In this document: positions 1 to 10,219 of the stretch, piece by piece
Layout: each line of letters begins with the position of its first letter
Numbering within the stretch: the first letter of the stretch is position 1
NCBI RefSeq assembly: GCF_010731655.1
Contig: NZ_AP022619.1
Location: forward strand, 3,224,001-3,288,000
Reading direction: 5' to 3'
Length of the DNA: 64,000 bases
Source: Mycobacterium paraseoulense
GTDB taxonomy: Bacteria; Actinomycetota; Actinomycetes; Mycobacteriales; Mycobacteriaceae
The notes under the pieces: model-generated
Told to the model about the DNA's origin: nothing
What the model saw: the letters and a program-made list of their open reading frames with translations, nothing else
Databases searched by the model: none
Translations under genes and position numbers: made by a program

Positions 1-7
1 GGTCGCC

Positions 8-1249
8 GTGCGGGTCCTCGTCTCCGGCGCCAGCATCGCCGGCCCGGTGCTGGCCTACTGGCTGAGCCGTCGCGGCTTCGACGTCACCGTCGTCGAGCGG
101 GCGCCCACACTGCGCAAGACCGGCGGCCACGCCGTCGACCTGTTCCGCCCCGCCATGGAGATTTCGGCGAGCATGGGCGTCCTGCCCCAGATCGAGGCGC
201 TCGCCACCGGAACGAACCACATGATCATGCATCGGGAGGGCCGGGCGCGGCCCTTCGAGATCGACCTCACCAAGATCTACGCCGCCACGTCGGACCGGCA
301 TGTGGAGATCATGCGCGACGACCTCAGCGAGATCTACTACGCCGCCGGCCGCGACGACGTCGAGTACCTGTTCGGCGACTCGATCACCGCGATCGAACAC
401 GACGGCGAGGTGACGTTCGAGCATGGCCCCGCCCGGCGGTTCGACGTCATCGTCGGCGCCGACGGGCTGCACTCCAACGTCCGGCAGCTGACCTTCGGCG
501 CGGAAGCCGACCTCACGCGGTTCCTCGGCGGCTATCTGGCGGTGGTGTCGGCGCCCAAGGCGCTCGCCAGCCGCGGCGAGATGACCTGCCACGTCGGTGT
601 GGGCCGCCTCGCGGGCATCTACACCGCCGAACACCTGGACGACGCGCGCGCGGTCTTCCTGTTCCGCGCCAAGCACGAACTCGATTATGACCATCGGGAT
701 GCGTTGCAGCAGAAGGATATTCTGCGCGAATCGTTCGCGAACATGCACGAGCAGGTGGACGGTTGGCTCGGCGAGATCGACGACACGCCCGCGTTCTACT
801 TCGATTCGATCAGCCAGCTGCGGCTGGACAGATGGTCGCGGCGGCGGGTCACCCTGGTCGGTGACGCGGGATACTGCCCCGGGCCCGCGGTGGGCGGCAG
901 CACCAGCCTTGCGGTGCTCGGCGCCTACGTGCTGGCCGGCGAGCTCGCCGGGGCCGACGGCGACCTCCTGCGCGCGTTCGCGGCCTACGAACTGCAGATG
1001 CGCGAACCGGTGCACCGCAGCCGGGCCTTCGCACGCGGGGCCGCCAGGGGCATCATTCCCGGCTCGCGTCTTGGGGTGTGGGCGTTGACCCGTGGCGCCC
1101 AGCTAGTCTCGCTGCTGCCCGGCTCGCTGTCCCGGGCAGCGGCGAAACTCAACACGAAGGGCGTGCGCATGCACGACTCGATGCCGGTGCCCGACTACGG
1201 CGCCACCGACCCCCACGCCGACGAAGGGAGCTACCGCCGATGGAACTAA
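8..1249 (+). CDS. FAD-dependent monooxygenase (PHBH/TetX-like)
   Basis: This is a class A flavoprotein monooxygenase-like oxidoreductase of 413 residues. The N-terminus holds a Rossmann dinucleotide site, GASIAG at residues 7-12, ending in an acidic residue at E30. The DG motif (VGADGLHSNVR) lies at about 149-159 and the GDAG flavin motif at 285-288. Such enzymes hydroxylate or epoxidise aromatic or polyketide-like substrates using NAD(P)H and O2; the substrate here is unknown. The GTG start lies 8 bases from the window edge, so a start further upstream cannot be excluded. The stop overlaps the start of the next gene by 10 bases, implying co-transcription with the F420-type oxidoreductase. 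Confidence 0.85.
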   Translation: MRVLVSGASIAGPVLAYWLSRRGFDVTVVERAPTLRKTGGHAVDLFRPAMEISASMGVLPQIEALATGTNHMIMHREGRARPFEIDLTKIYAATSDRHVEIMRDDLSEIYYAAGRDDVEYLFGDSITAIEHDGEVTFEHGPARRFDVIVGADGLHSNVRQLTFGAEADLTRFLGGYLAVVSAPKALASRGEMTCHVGVGRLAGIYTAEHLDDARAVFLFRAKHELDYDHRDALQQKDILRESFANMHEQVDGWLGEIDDTPAFYFDSISQLRLDRWSRRRVTLVGDAGYCPGPAVGGSTSLAVLGAYVLAGELAGADGDLLRAFAAYELQMREPVHRSRAFARGAARGIIPGSRLGVWALTRGAQLVSLLPGSLSRAAAKLNTKGVRMHDSMPVPDYGATDPHADEGSYRRWN

Positions 1250-2103
1250 CCGGTGTGGGAATCTGGAGCAGTCAACTGCGCTACGGCGATCCGTCCGAAT
1301 CCGCCGACGCGGCAGCGGAATTGGACGAACTTGGTTTTCCCGCCCTGTGGATACCCGACGTCGGCGGTCCGGTGTTCGACGCGGTCGGTACCCTGCTGGC
1401 CGCGACCAAACGGACCGTGATCGCCACCGGGATCCTCAACCTGTGGATGCATGCGCCGGCCGATGTCGCCGACTCCTATGCGACGTTGACCGCCGAGCAC
1501 GGGGACCGCTTCCTGCTGGGCATCGGCGTCAGCCACGCACCGTTGATCGACGCCGGCCAACCCGGGCGATACCGCAAACCGCTGGCGGCGACGGCGGCAT
1601 TCCTGGACGGGCTGGATGCCGCCCCGCGGCCCGTACCCGCCGAGAGCCGCGTACTGGCCGCGCTCGGGCCGAAGATGCTGGCCCTGGCCGCGACCCGGTC
1701 CCGCGGGGCGCACCCGTACCTGGTCACGCCCGACCACACCGCCGCCGCCCGTGCGGCTTTGGGTGACGGCCCCCTGCTGCTCCCGGAGCAGACGGTGATC
1801 CTGACCGACAGCGCCGACGAGGCGCGGCGCATCGGAACCGACTGGCTGCGCGCGTATTTGGCGTTACCCAACTACGCCAACAACCTGCTGCGCAGCGGGT
1901 TCTCCGAGGAGGACGTGGCGCAGGTGAGCGATCGGCTCTTCGACGCCATCATCGCGTGGGGCGACGAAGAGGCGATCATGCGCAGGGTCGCCGAGCATCA
2001 TTCGGCCGGCGCCGACCACGTGTGCGTCCAGGTGCTGCTGGCCGACCCGAAGGCCTTCCCGCGCGAGCAATGGCGCCGCATCGCCGCCGCCACGCAGGGA
2101 TGA
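1240..2103 (+). CDS. LLM-class F420-dependent oxidoreductase
   Basis: The 287-residue protein is luciferase-like, a single TIM-barrel of the type that usually binds coenzyme F420 in mycobacteria. The opening resembles the MSMEG_4141-type subfamily, with an N-terminal beta strand (GVGIWSSQLRYG) followed by a helix rich in Ala, Asp and Glu leading to LWIPDVGG. I chose ATG 1240 because a GAAGGGAG ribosome site lies just upstream at 1223-1230; the frame stays open further 5' but only inside the preceding gene. It overlaps that gene by 10 bases. The oxidised or reduced substrate is not known; pairing with an FAD monooxygenase suggests two redox steps on one small molecule. Confidence 0.82.
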   Translation: MELTGVGIWSSQLRYGDPSESADAAAELDELGFPALWIPDVGGPVFDAVGTLLAATKRTVIATGILNLWMHAPADVADSYATLTAEHGDRFLLGIGVSHAPLIDAGQPGRYRKPLAATAAFLDGLDAAPRPVPAESRVLAALGPKMLALAATRSRGAHPYLVTPDHTAAARAALGDGPLLLPEQTVILTDSADEARRIGTDWLRAYLALPNYANNLLRSGFSEEDVAQVSDRLFDAIIAWGDEEAIMRRVAEHHSAGADHVCVQVLLADPKAFPREQWRRIAAATQG

Positions 2104-2134
2104 CCCGCCGCCTCGCTCGCGCTTAGGGTGGGGT

Positions 2135-2761
2135 ATGGCTTCCAAGCAGACGCTGTTTCGGATCTTCTACCGCATCGGCTTCACGCCGTGGGACGGCCAT
2201 CCGCTCGCACAAAATTTGCGAGACCTGGTCGAGGGCACCAATGACACGCCCCCACTGCCCGCGGGTTCGGCCCTGGATCTCGGGTGTGGCACCGGGGACT
2301 CGTCGATCTACCTCGCACAGCACGGCTGGAAAGTCACCGGCGTCGACTTCGTCCCGAAGGCACTCGACAAGGCCCGGGCCAAGGCCGCCAATCTGCCGGT
2401 CAACTTCGTCGGCGCCGACGTCACGCGGTTGAGTCAGACCGGGATCGGCACGGGGTTCCACCTGATCGTCGACAACGGCTGCCTGCACAACATGAGCGAC
2501 ACGGATCGCGAGGCGTACGTCCGGGAGGTCAGCACGGTGGCCGCGCCCGACGCACGGCTGTTCATCGTCGCGTTCCGTCCCGGCGGGAGGTTCGGCGTGG
2601 CGGGTGTCGAGCCCGCCGAGATGGAATCGCGGTTCTCAGCCGCATGGGCGCTGCTGTCCGCCGGTGACGAGGGGGACCTCGACGAAGCGCGGCTGAGCCG
2701 GGGAAATGCGCGCGAACAGACCCCTGCGCGTTACTACCTCTTCCAGCGCCGCGATACGTAA
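2135..2761 (+). CDS. Class I SAM-dependent methyltransferase
   Basis: This 208-residue protein has the Rossmann methyltransferase core. Motif I is LDLGCGTGDSSIYLA near residues 48-62, then a strand ending in the acidic GVDF ribose contact, and a GADVTRL segment typical of motif III. The later segment IVDNGCLHNM resembles thiopurine methyltransferase-like and small-molecule methyltransferases. The acceptor is unknown. It lies 31 bases after the F420-type oxidoreductase on the same strand, so it may belong to that operon. A strong hairpin terminator follows in the gap to the convergent fadB gene. Confidence 0.8.
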   Translation: MASKQTLFRIFYRIGFTPWDGHPLAQNLRDLVEGTNDTPPLPAGSALDLGCGTGDSSIYLAQHGWKVTGVDFVPKALDKARAKAANLPVNFVGADVTRLSQTGIGTGFHLIVDNGCLHNMSDTDREAYVREVSTVAAPDARLFIVAFRPGGRFGVAGVEPAEMESRFSAAWALLSAGDEGDLDEARLSRGNAREQTPARYYLFQRRDT

Positions 2762-2788
2762 CCGGTCGCGACGACACGCGACGCAAAA

Positions 2789-2815
2789 GCCCCCGAAGAC
2801 AAGCGCTTCGGGGGC
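2789..2815 (-). terminator. Intrinsic terminator of the fadA-fadB operon
   Basis: Two perfectly complementary 10-base arms (2789-2798 GCCCCCGAAG and 2806-2815 CTTCGGGGGC) enclose a 7-base loop. Read on the minus strand the hairpin is followed by TTTT, so it is oriented for the fadB transcript. It may also stop the convergent plus-strand methyltransferase transcript. Confidence 0.85.
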
Positions 2816-2832
2816 CTTCGCGATTACAGAAC

Positions 2833-4977
2833 CTACGTCAGCGAGGCCGGCGGCAGGAAACGGTCGCCGTACTTGGCGGCCAGCTCGCGGGCCCGGGCCA
2901 CGAAGGCCTCCTTGCCCGTACCGCCCGCACCGGAGTAGCCGACGATGAACTGCGCGCTGCCACCGGTGTACGGGGGAAAGCCGATGCCCATGATCGACCC
3001 GATGTTGGCGTCGGCGGTCGACGTCAACACGCCCTCGTCGAGGCACTTCTGGGTTTCGAGCGCCTCCGCGAACAGCATCCGGTCGATCATGTCCTGCAGC
3101 GGGGGCTGCGACGAACCCGACTTGAACGTCTCCCGCAGCCCCGGCCACAGCCCGGCGCGCTTGCCGTCGACGTACTCGTAGAAGCCCGCGCCCTTCAACC
3201 GCGACGGCCGGCCGATCTCGATCATCTTGTCGACGACGGCCTCGGCCGGGTGCGGCTCGTAGGTGCCGCCGGCGTCCTCGACACCCTTGCGGGTGGCGGC
3301 CGCGATCTTGTGCATCAGCTCGAGGTTGAGCTCGTCGGACAGCTGCAGCGGCGGCGCCGGGTAGCCGGCCTGCGAGCCGGCGTGCTCGATGCTGGCGGGC
3401 TCGACGCCCTCGCCCAGCATCGCCAGGGCCTCGTTGACGAAGGTGCCGATGACGCGGCTGGTGAAGAAGCCGCGGCTGTCGTTGACCACGATCGGGGTCT
3501 TGCCGATGGCCAGCGTGTAGTCGAACACGCGGGCCAGCGCCTCGTCGGAAGTCTTCTCGCCCTTGATGATTTCGACCAGCGGCATCTTATCCACCGGTGA
3601 GAAGAAGTGGATCCCGATGAAGTCCTCCTGGCGCTTGACGCCGGTCGCCAGACCGGTGATCGGCAGCGTCGAGGTGTTGGACCCGAGCAGCGCGTTCGGC
3701 TCGACGATGTCCTCGATCTCCTGGAACACCTTGTGCTTGAGTTCCTGGTTCTCGAACACCGCCTCGATCACGAAGTCGACGCCCTTGAAGTCGGCCGGGT
3801 CGGCGGTCGGCGTGATGCGGTCCAGCAGCGCCTTGCTCTTCTCCTCGGTGGTCTTGCCCCGCTGAAGCGCCTTGGCCTCAAGCTTTTCCGAGTAGTTCTT
3901 GCCCTTTTCGGCGGCCTCGATGCTGACGTCCTTGAGCACCACGTCGAAGCCGGCCTTGGCGGACACGTAGGCGATACCGGCACCCATCATGCCGGCACCC
4001 AGCACGCCGATCTTGTTGATCTTGACCGGTTCGATGCCCTCGGGGCGGGAGCCGCCGCCGTTGATGTGCTGCAGATCGAAGAAGAACGCCTGGATCATGT
4101 TCTTGGCGACCTGACCGGTGACCAGCTGGGTGAAGTAGCGGCTCTCGATGCGGGTGGCGGTGTCGAAGTCCACCTGCGCGCCCTCGACGGCCGCGTCCAG
4201 GATGGCCCGCGGCGCCGGCATCGGCGCGCCCTTGAGCTGCTTCTTCAGCAACGCCGGGAACGACGGCAGGATGCCGGCCAGCGCCGGGCTGGACGGGGTG
4301 CCGCCAGGCATCTTGTAGCCCTTGACATCCCACGGCTGCGTGTGCGCGTCGGGATTGGCCTTGATCCACGCCTTGGCGGCCGGCACCAGTTCCTCGACCG
4401 AGCCGACGAGTTCGTCGACCAAGCCCATCTCCTTGGCCTTGTCCGGCTTGAACCGGGTGCCCTGCGACAGGATGTTCATGAACGCGTTTTGGATGCCGAA
4501 CATCCGCACGGTGCGGGTCACCCCGCCGCCGCCGGGCAGCAGGCCCAGCGTCACCTCGGGCAGACCCACGACGAGGCCCTTGACGTCCGCGGCGATGCGG
4601 TGGTGACAGGCCAGCGCGATCTCCAGGCCGCCGCCGAGCGCGGCGCCGTTGATGGCGGCCACCACCGGCTTGCCCAGGGTCTCCAATGTCCGCAGGTCGC
4701 GCTTGATGTCCTCGACCTCGGTGAAGACGTCCCCGGCGTTCTCCGGGCCGGCGGTGATCATGCTCTTCAGGTCGCCGCCGGCGAAGAACGTCTTCTTCGC
4801 GCTCGTGATCACCACACCGGTGACCGAATCCTTCTCCGCGACAAGCCGTTCGACCGCCTTGTGCATCGATTCCTTGTAGTGCTCGTTCATCACGTTCGCC
4901 GACCCGGTGGGGTCGTCGAGCGTCAGCGTGACGATGCCGTCGGCATCCTTGTCCCACGCGATGGTGTTCTCTGCCAT
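2833..4977 (-). CDS. fadB: Fatty acid oxidation complex alpha subunit FadB
   Basis: A 714-residue bifunctional beta-oxidation enzyme. The first ~200 residues are an enoyl-CoA hydratase (crotonase) domain with the oxyanion segment FAGGDLKS, the helix NGAALGGGLE and the catalytic-loop segment LPEVTLGLLPGGGG. From about residue 330 it is a 3-hydroxyacyl-CoA dehydrogenase with the NAD site GVLGAGMMGAG, followed by the HCDH C-terminal domains. ATG 4977 is chosen (MAENTIAW); an 11-residue upstream extension runs into the gap and fadA. It starts 4 bases after fadA, giving a tight fadA-fadB operon encoding the trifunctional complex. Order and orientation match the M. tuberculosis Rv0859-Rv0860 pair. 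Confidence 0.95.
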   Translation of the reverse strand: MAENTIAWDKDADGIVTLTLDDPTGSANVMNEHYKESMHKAVERLVAEKDSVTGVVITSAKKTFFAGGDLKSMITAGPENAGDVFTEVEDIKRDLRTLETLGKPVVAAINGAALGGGLEIALACHHRIAADVKGLVVGLPEVTLGLLPGGGGVTRTVRMFGIQNAFMNILSQGTRFKPDKAKEMGLVDELVGSVEELVPAAKAWIKANPDAHTQPWDVKGYKMPGGTPSSPALAGILPSFPALLKKQLKGAPMPAPRAILDAAVEGAQVDFDTATRIESRYFTQLVTGQVAKNMIQAFFFDLQHINGGGSRPEGIEPVKINKIGVLGAGMMGAGIAYVSAKAGFDVVLKDVSIEAAEKGKNYSEKLEAKALQRGKTTEEKSKALLDRITPTADPADFKGVDFVIEAVFENQELKHKVFQEIEDIVEPNALLGSNTSTLPITGLATGVKRQEDFIGIHFFSPVDKMPLVEIIKGEKTSDEALARVFDYTLAIGKTPIVVNDSRGFFTSRVIGTFVNEALAMLGEGVEPASIEHAGSQAGYPAPPLQLSDELNLELMHKIAAATRKGVEDAGGTYEPHPAEAVVDKMIEIGRPSRLKGAGFYEYVDGKRAGLWPGLRETFKSGSSQPPLQDMIDRMLFAEALETQKCLDEGVLTSTADANIGSIMGIGFPPYTGGSAQFIVGYSGAGGTGKEAFVARARELAAKYGDRFLPPASLT

Positions 4978-4981
4978 GGTC

Positions 4982-6193
<1,212 letters not shown>

Positions 6194-6282
6194 GTCGAGT
6201 TCCTCTTCGCGAGTGGGTTTCGGATCCGTATCAAAGGTAGGTCCAGATACCGCACCCTAACAAAGTGCCCGGCCAACCTGTT

Positions 6283-6298
6283 GGTTGGGCCGATCCCC
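6283..6298. promoter_or_regulatory. Inverted repeat in the fadA/dapC divergent gap
   Basis: CCAACC-TGTT-GGTTGG is a perfect 6+4+6 inverted repeat, about 90 bases upstream of fadA and 68 upstream of dapC. It could be an operator for a fatty-acid regulator or simply a hairpin; no other copy was found in the window. Confidence 0.4.
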
Positions 6299-6365
6299 AC
6301 GACTCCAGCTCGCCGAGCCGGAACCCCGGCCTGCCCGAGCATGACGGCACCCTAAGCTCGCCAGC

Positions 6366-7544
6366 ATGACGGTGTCGCGACTGCGTCCGTACGCGACGAC
6401 GGTGTTCGCCGAGATGTCGGCGCTGGCCGCGCGGGTCGGCGCGGTCAACCTCGGTCAGGGGTTCCCGGACGAGGACGGGCCCGCGGCGATGCTGAAGGCC
6501 GCCCAGGACGCCATCGCCGAGGGGAACAACCAGTACCCGCCGGGCATCGGCGTCGCGTCGCTACGGCATGCCATCGCCGCCCAGCGGAAGCGGCACTTCG
6601 GCATCGAATACGACCCCGACACCGAGGTGCTGGTAACGGTCGGGGCGACCGAGGCCATTGCATCCGCGGTGCTCGGCCTGGTCGAGCCCGGCTCCGAGGT
6701 GCTGCTCATCGAGCCGTTCTACGACTCGTACTCGCCGGTGGTGGCGATGGCGGGCGCGCACCGGGTGGCCGTGCCCCTGGTCCCGCACGGCCGCGGGTTC
6801 GCCCTGGACGCCGACGCCCTGCGCCGGGCGGTGACGCCCCGCACCCGCGCGCTCATCGTCAACTCACCGCACAACCCGACCGGCACGGTGCTCGGCGCGG
6901 CCGAGCTGACGGCCATCGCCGACGTCGCGGTCGCCGCCGACCTGCTGGTGATCACCGACGAGGTGTACGAGCACCTGGTGTTCGATGACCATCGGCATCT
7001 GCCCCTGGCCGGCTTCGACGGCATGGCCGAGCGGACGATCACGATCTCCAGTGCGGCCAAAATGTTCAACTGCACCGGATGGAAGATCGGGTGGGCTTGC
7101 GGCCCAGCACAACTCATCGCCGGGGTGCGTGCGGCAAAGCAGTATCTGAGCTACGTCGGCGGCGCGCCGTTCCAGCCCGCGGTGGCCCTCGCCCTCGATA
7201 CCGAGGACGCGTGGGTGGCCGAGCTGCGCCGCTCGCTGGGGGCCCGCCGCGATCGGCTGGCCGCCGGGCTGTCGGAGGTCGGCTTCGAGGTGCACGACAG
7301 CGCCGGCACGTATTTCCTGTGCGCCGACCCGCGTCCGCTGGGCTACGACGACAGCGCCGCGTTCTGTGCGGCCCTACCGGAAAAGGCGGGGGTGGCGGCC
7401 ATTCCGCTGTCGCCCTTCTGCGACCCGGCCGCCCCTCATGCCCCGGCGCAGGCCGAGGTGTGGAATCACTTGGTGCGCTTCACGTTCTGCAAACGCGAGG
7501 ACACCCTCGACGAGGCGATCAGGAGGCTGGCCGCGCTCCGGTGA
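6366..7544 (+). CDS. dapC: Pyridoxal-phosphate aminotransferase, DapC-like
   Basis: A 392-residue fold-type I class I/II aminotransferase. It shows the SPHNPTG motif at 167-173, the PLP-phenol Asp in ITDEVYEHL near 198, and the Schiff-base lysine K232 in SSAAKMFNCTGWKIG. The equivalent M. tuberculosis gene between fadA and the SRPBCC genes (Rv0858c) is annotated as N-succinyldiaminopimelate aminotransferase of lysine/peptidoglycan biosynthesis. That assignment rests on position and family. Kynurenine/glutamine transaminase-like enzymes share the fold, so the substrate is less certain than the class. Confidence 0.85.
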   Translation: MTVSRLRPYATTVFAEMSALAARVGAVNLGQGFPDEDGPAAMLKAAQDAIAEGNNQYPPGIGVASLRHAIAAQRKRHFGIEYDPDTEVLVTVGATEAIASAVLGLVEPGSEVLLIEPFYDSYSPVVAMAGAHRVAVPLVPHGRGFALDADALRRAVTPRTRALIVNSPHNPTGTVLGAAELTAIADVAVAADLLVITDEVYEHLVFDDHRHLPLAGFDGMAERTITISSAAKMFNCTGWKIGWACGPAQLIAGVRAAKQYLSYVGGAPFQPAVALALDTEDAWVAELRRSLGARRDRLAAGLSEVGFEVHDSAGTYFLCADPRPLGYDDSAAFCAALPEKAGVAAIPLSPFCDPAAPHAPAQAEVWNHLVRFTFCKREDTLDEAIRRLAALR

Positions 7545-7553
7545 CCGGCCGGC

Positions 7554-8003
7554 TCACCCGACCGGGCCCAAGCCCTCGGTCACCCGCTTACGCAGACCCT
7601 CGAGCGCGGACTGAAGGATCTTCTTGCGGGCCCGGTTCACCCAGAACTCCGGCAGCGGGGCCTTTGGTTCGACCGTGATGGTGAAGCGCACCAGGGTCTT
7701 GTCATCGCTCACCCGGCTCAGGTTGTACTCCCCGTGCTGGCCGTGTTGCTGGGCGGTCTTGGCCGCGTCCCACACCATCCAGTCCGGGCCCCAGTGGTAT
7801 TCGAGCAGTTCGGTGTCATGGATGCCCGTCACCGCGATGGTGACCTTCACGTGGTGGGGTCGCCCGTCGGGGTGCTTGTCGACGACCTCCAGCCGCTTGT
7901 GCACCGACGACCAGGTGGGTACGGCGTCCATATCGGCCAACGCCTCCATGATCACTTCCGGAGGCGCGTCAATCACAATTTCCGACGATGCTTGAACGGC
8001 CAC
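7554..8003 (-). CDS. SRPBCC-family lipid-binding protein (first of three)
   Basis: This 149-residue protein has the START/polyketide-cyclase-like SRPBCC fold. It begins with a strand-forming SSEIVIDAPPEVIMEAL segment and ends in a long C-terminal helix. The family makes a hydrophobic pocket that carries or cyclises lipids. It is closely related to the proteins at 8065-8520 and 9718-10161; the three share the DAPPEVIMEALAD-like opening and the EYHWGPDW-type central strand. Position matches M. tuberculosis Rv0857. The ligand is unknown. Confidence 0.85.
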   Translation of the reverse strand: MAVQASSEIVIDAPPEVIMEALADMDAVPTWSSVHKRLEVVDKHPDGRPHHVKVTIAVTGIHDTELLEYHWGPDWMVWDAAKTAQQHGQHGEYNLSRVSDDKTLVRFTITVEPKAPLPEFWVNRARKKILQSALEGLRKRVTEGLGPVG

Positions 8004-8064
8004 TGCTAATAAGTTAGCAACCGCTCAGCCACTGACGAAGCAGAAAAAGATAGGGACTGGGGGA

Positions 8065-8520
8065 CTATTCCGCGTCGGCCGAACCGTTGACGCGCTTTAC
8101 CAATTCGCACAGCCCCTTTACCGCCGAGTCGAGGACGCTCTCGCTGGCCCGCCGGACGATGAACGCGGGCATGGGCCGGCCGGGCTCGACCGTGACATCG
8201 AAGCGCACTCGGGTCTTGTCGATGCCCTCGGCTTTGAGGTTGTACTCCACGTGCTGACCGTGCTGCTGGGACGTCCCTTTGGCGTCGTACACGACCCAAT
8301 CGGGACCCCAGTGATATTCCAGGATCTCCTTGTCGACCAGACCCAGAATCTTGATCGTGGTGGCGACGTGGTGGGGTCGACCGTCGGGATAACGATCGAT
8401 CACTTCGATGTGTTTGTGCAGTGGTGACCACGAGGACAGGACGCCGACATCTGTCAGCGCCTCCATGACCACTTCTGGCGGCGCGTCGACGACAAATTCA
8501 CGTGATGCTTTTACGGCCAC
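8065..8520 (-). CDS. SRPBCC-family lipid-binding protein (second of three)
   Basis: A 151-residue SRPBCC protein, clearly paralogous to the neighbour at 7554-8003: both have the VVDAPPEVVMEAL-type start, the YPDGRPHHV turn and the LEYHWGPDW strand. GTG 8520 is chosen because homology begins at MAVKASREF; the frame extends 36 codons upstream without family similarity. It corresponds in position to Rv0856. Probable role is binding a hydrophobic ligand connected with the fatty-acid genes around it. Confidence 0.82.
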   Translation of the reverse strand: MAVKASREFVVDAPPEVVMEALTDVGVLSSWSPLHKHIEVIDRYPDGRPHHVATTIKILGLVDKEILEYHWGPDWVVYDAKGTSQQHGQHVEYNLKAEGIDKTRVRFDVTVEPGRPMPAFIVRRASESVLDSAVKGLCELVKRVNGSADAE

Positions 8521-8578
8521 TGGTTTCAACCTAGCAATGCCGGCCGGCCCGTGGCATAGCTTCGCCGTAACAGGCGGA

Positions 8579-9712
8579 CTACCAGTCGATTTCGGCGAGG
8601 GGTGTGGTGGCCGCCGGCGGCCGTCCAACCGGTGTGGCCGGGGTGCGCGAGAAGCGGGGGCCGGGTGCGGCCTGGTCGGCGCCGTGGGCGGTGATCACGG
8701 TGGAGCGGGCCCTCAGGTGCTCGTCGGCGGCCGCTTCGTTCCACGTCAACACCGGAGTGACGCACGCATCGGTGCCGGCGAAAACGGTCGTCCACTCCGC
8801 ACGGGTCCGGCTGGCGAACCGTTTGGCGAAGACGTCGTGCATCTGCGGGTAGGACCCGGAGTCGAGCTGCGCGGGCACCTCGTCGGGGGACAGGCCGAGC
8901 CCGCCGAGCAATGCCGCGAAGAATTGCGGCTCGATGGCGCCGACGGCCATGTATTTGCCGTCGGCGGTTTCATAGCAGCGGTAGAACGGGGCGCCCCCGT
9001 CGAGCAGAAACGATTCACGCCGGTCGCGCAGCGCGCCGGTCGACTTCATGGTCCACATCATCTGCGCGAGAAGGCTGACGCCGTCCACCATCGCGGCGTC
9101 GATGACCTGCCCCCGGCCCGAACGTTCCCGCTCGTACAGCGCGACGGCGATGCCGAGCAGCACGAGCATCGAACCGCCGCCGAAGTCGGCGACCAGGTTC
9201 AGCGGCGGCATCGGGGGCCGGTCGGCGTAGCCCAGCGCGGACAGCGCGCCGGTCCGCGACAGGTAGTTGATGTCATGGCCCGCCGTCTGGGCCAGCGGCC
9301 CGTCCTGTCCCCAGCCGGTGATCCGCGCGAAGATCAGCCGCGGATTGACCGCCTCGCATTCGTCGGGGCCGATACCGAGTCGTTCACAGGTGCCGGGCCG
9401 AAAACAATCCAACAGCACGTCGGCTTTGGCGGCGAGATCGAGCAGCGCCCGCGGCTGCGCCTTGACGTCGAGGTCGACGATCCGCTTCCCGCGATGCAGC
9501 AGATCACGGTCCTCGGCCGGCATCGTCAACCCGCCCGCTCGGTGGCGACCCGCTGCGCCCGGCTCCGCCGCGCTTGCGATCGCCACGCCAGGGCGCCGCA
9601 CCCGCACCACGTCGGCGCCCAAATCGGCGAGCATCATCCCGGCGTGCGGCCCCGGTCCGATCCCGCCGAGCTCGATCACCTTCACCCCGGCCAGGGGCCC
9701 GCCGTCGACCAC
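8579..9712 (-). CDS. far: CoA-transferase family III / alpha-methylacyl-CoA racemase-like (Far)
   Basis: A 377-residue class III CoA-transferase-fold protein. It keeps the racemase residues: a His in GHDINYLSRTG, the Asp in LVADFGGG, and a Glu near YETADGKYMA, as in alpha-methylacyl-CoA racemase. It therefore probably epimerises 2-methylacyl-CoA so that beta-oxidation can proceed. GTG 9712 was chosen: translation begins MVDGGPLAGVKVIELGG, 5 bases after the upstream stop. Relative to the M. tuberculosis relative as I remember it, 17 residues rich in Ala, Gly and Arg appear inserted after the RRP motif (see the repeat at 9536-9586). Synteny matches Rv0855. Confidence 0.88.
   Translation of the reverse strand: MVDGGPLAGVKVIELGGIGPGPHAGMMLADLGADVVRVRRPGVAIASAAEPGAAGRHRAGGLTMPAEDRDLLHRGKRIVDLDVKAQPRALLDLAAKADVLLDCFRPGTCERLGIGPDECEAVNPRLIFARITGWGQDGPLAQTAGHDINYLSRTGALSALGYADRPPMPPLNLVADFGGGSMLVLLGIAVALYERERSGRGQVIDAAMVDGVSLLAQMMWTMKSTGALRDRRESFLLDGGAPFYRCYETADGKYMAVGAIEPQFFAALLGGLGLSPDEVPAQLDSGSYPQMHDVFAKRFASRTRAEWTTVFAGTDACVTPVLTWNEAAADEHLRARSTVITAHGADQAAPGPRFSRTPATPVGRPPAATTPLAEIDW
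9536..9586. repeat. Probable short in-frame repeat insertion inside far
   Basis: Seventeen codons of Ala/Gly/Arg-rich sequence (AIASAAEPGAAG core) interrupt the conserved RRPGGLTMP stretch of the racemase, exactly in frame. The DNA contains the GCGATCGCAAGCGCGGCGGA-type string that resembles small GC-rich elements scattered through mycobacterial genomes. The insertion is inferred from remembered homologues; no second copy was seen in this window. Confidence 0.45.
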
Positions 9713-9717
9713 CGCGA

Positions 9718-10161
9718 CTAGTTGCCCTTCTTCACTTTCAGCACCCGCTCGCGCAGCGCCTTGGTCGCGGAATCGATCGTGCCCTTCACGGCGCGCTTCA
9801 GGACAAAACCGGGCAGCGGCACATTCGGGTCCGCGAGCAGCTCGAACTTGACCAGGGTCGCCTCCCCCTGCGGTACCAGGGTGTACTTGCCGTCCTGCGC
9901 CTTCTGCTGTGATGAACTCACCAGCTTCCAGCTCACCGAGTCGTCTGCCCAGGTGTAGGCCACCACCTGTTCGTCGGTGATGCCGGCCACCTTCACTTTC
10001 ATCTTCACTTGGCTGGGCCGCCCGTCGTCCCCCGTCGAGAGGATCTCCGCGCTCTGATGCGGTTCGGACCACTCGGGCATCGCTTCGAAATCGGCGATGA
10101 CGTCCAGAATCTCCTTCGGACTGGCTTCGATGACGATGTCACGGGATTCTTTGAGTGCCAT
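9718..10161 (-). CDS. SRPBCC-family lipid-binding protein (third of three)
   Basis: A 147-residue SRPBCC protein with the same strand-helix opening (ESRDIVIEASPKEILDVIADF) and a basic C-terminus ending KVKKGN. It is more diverged than the other two members, with TWADDSVSWKL in place of the YHWGPDW strand. It lies 5 bases upstream of far, so the two are surely co-transcribed. ATG 10161 is chosen over a start three codons upstream. Position matches Rv0854. The short gap to the divergent decarboxylase (10162-10219) must contain both promoters. Confidence 0.83.
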   Translation of the reverse strand: MALKESRDIVIEASPKEILDVIADFEAMPEWSEPHQSAEILSTGDDGRPSQVKMKVKVAGITDEQVVAYTWADDSVSWKLVSSSQQKAQDGKYTLVPQGEATLVKFELLADPNVPLPGFVLKRAVKGTIDSATKALRERVLKVKKGN

Positions 10162-10219
10162 GGCCCGCACGATACTGAAACGGCGTCCGGCCCGGGACTG
10201 ATTCGGCCGAGGTACCGTC

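Noticed and set aside
9713..10072. A far start up to 120 codons further upstream.
   Set aside because: The added sequence lies inside the SRPBCC gene in another frame, and similarity to racemases begins at MVDGGPLAGVK.
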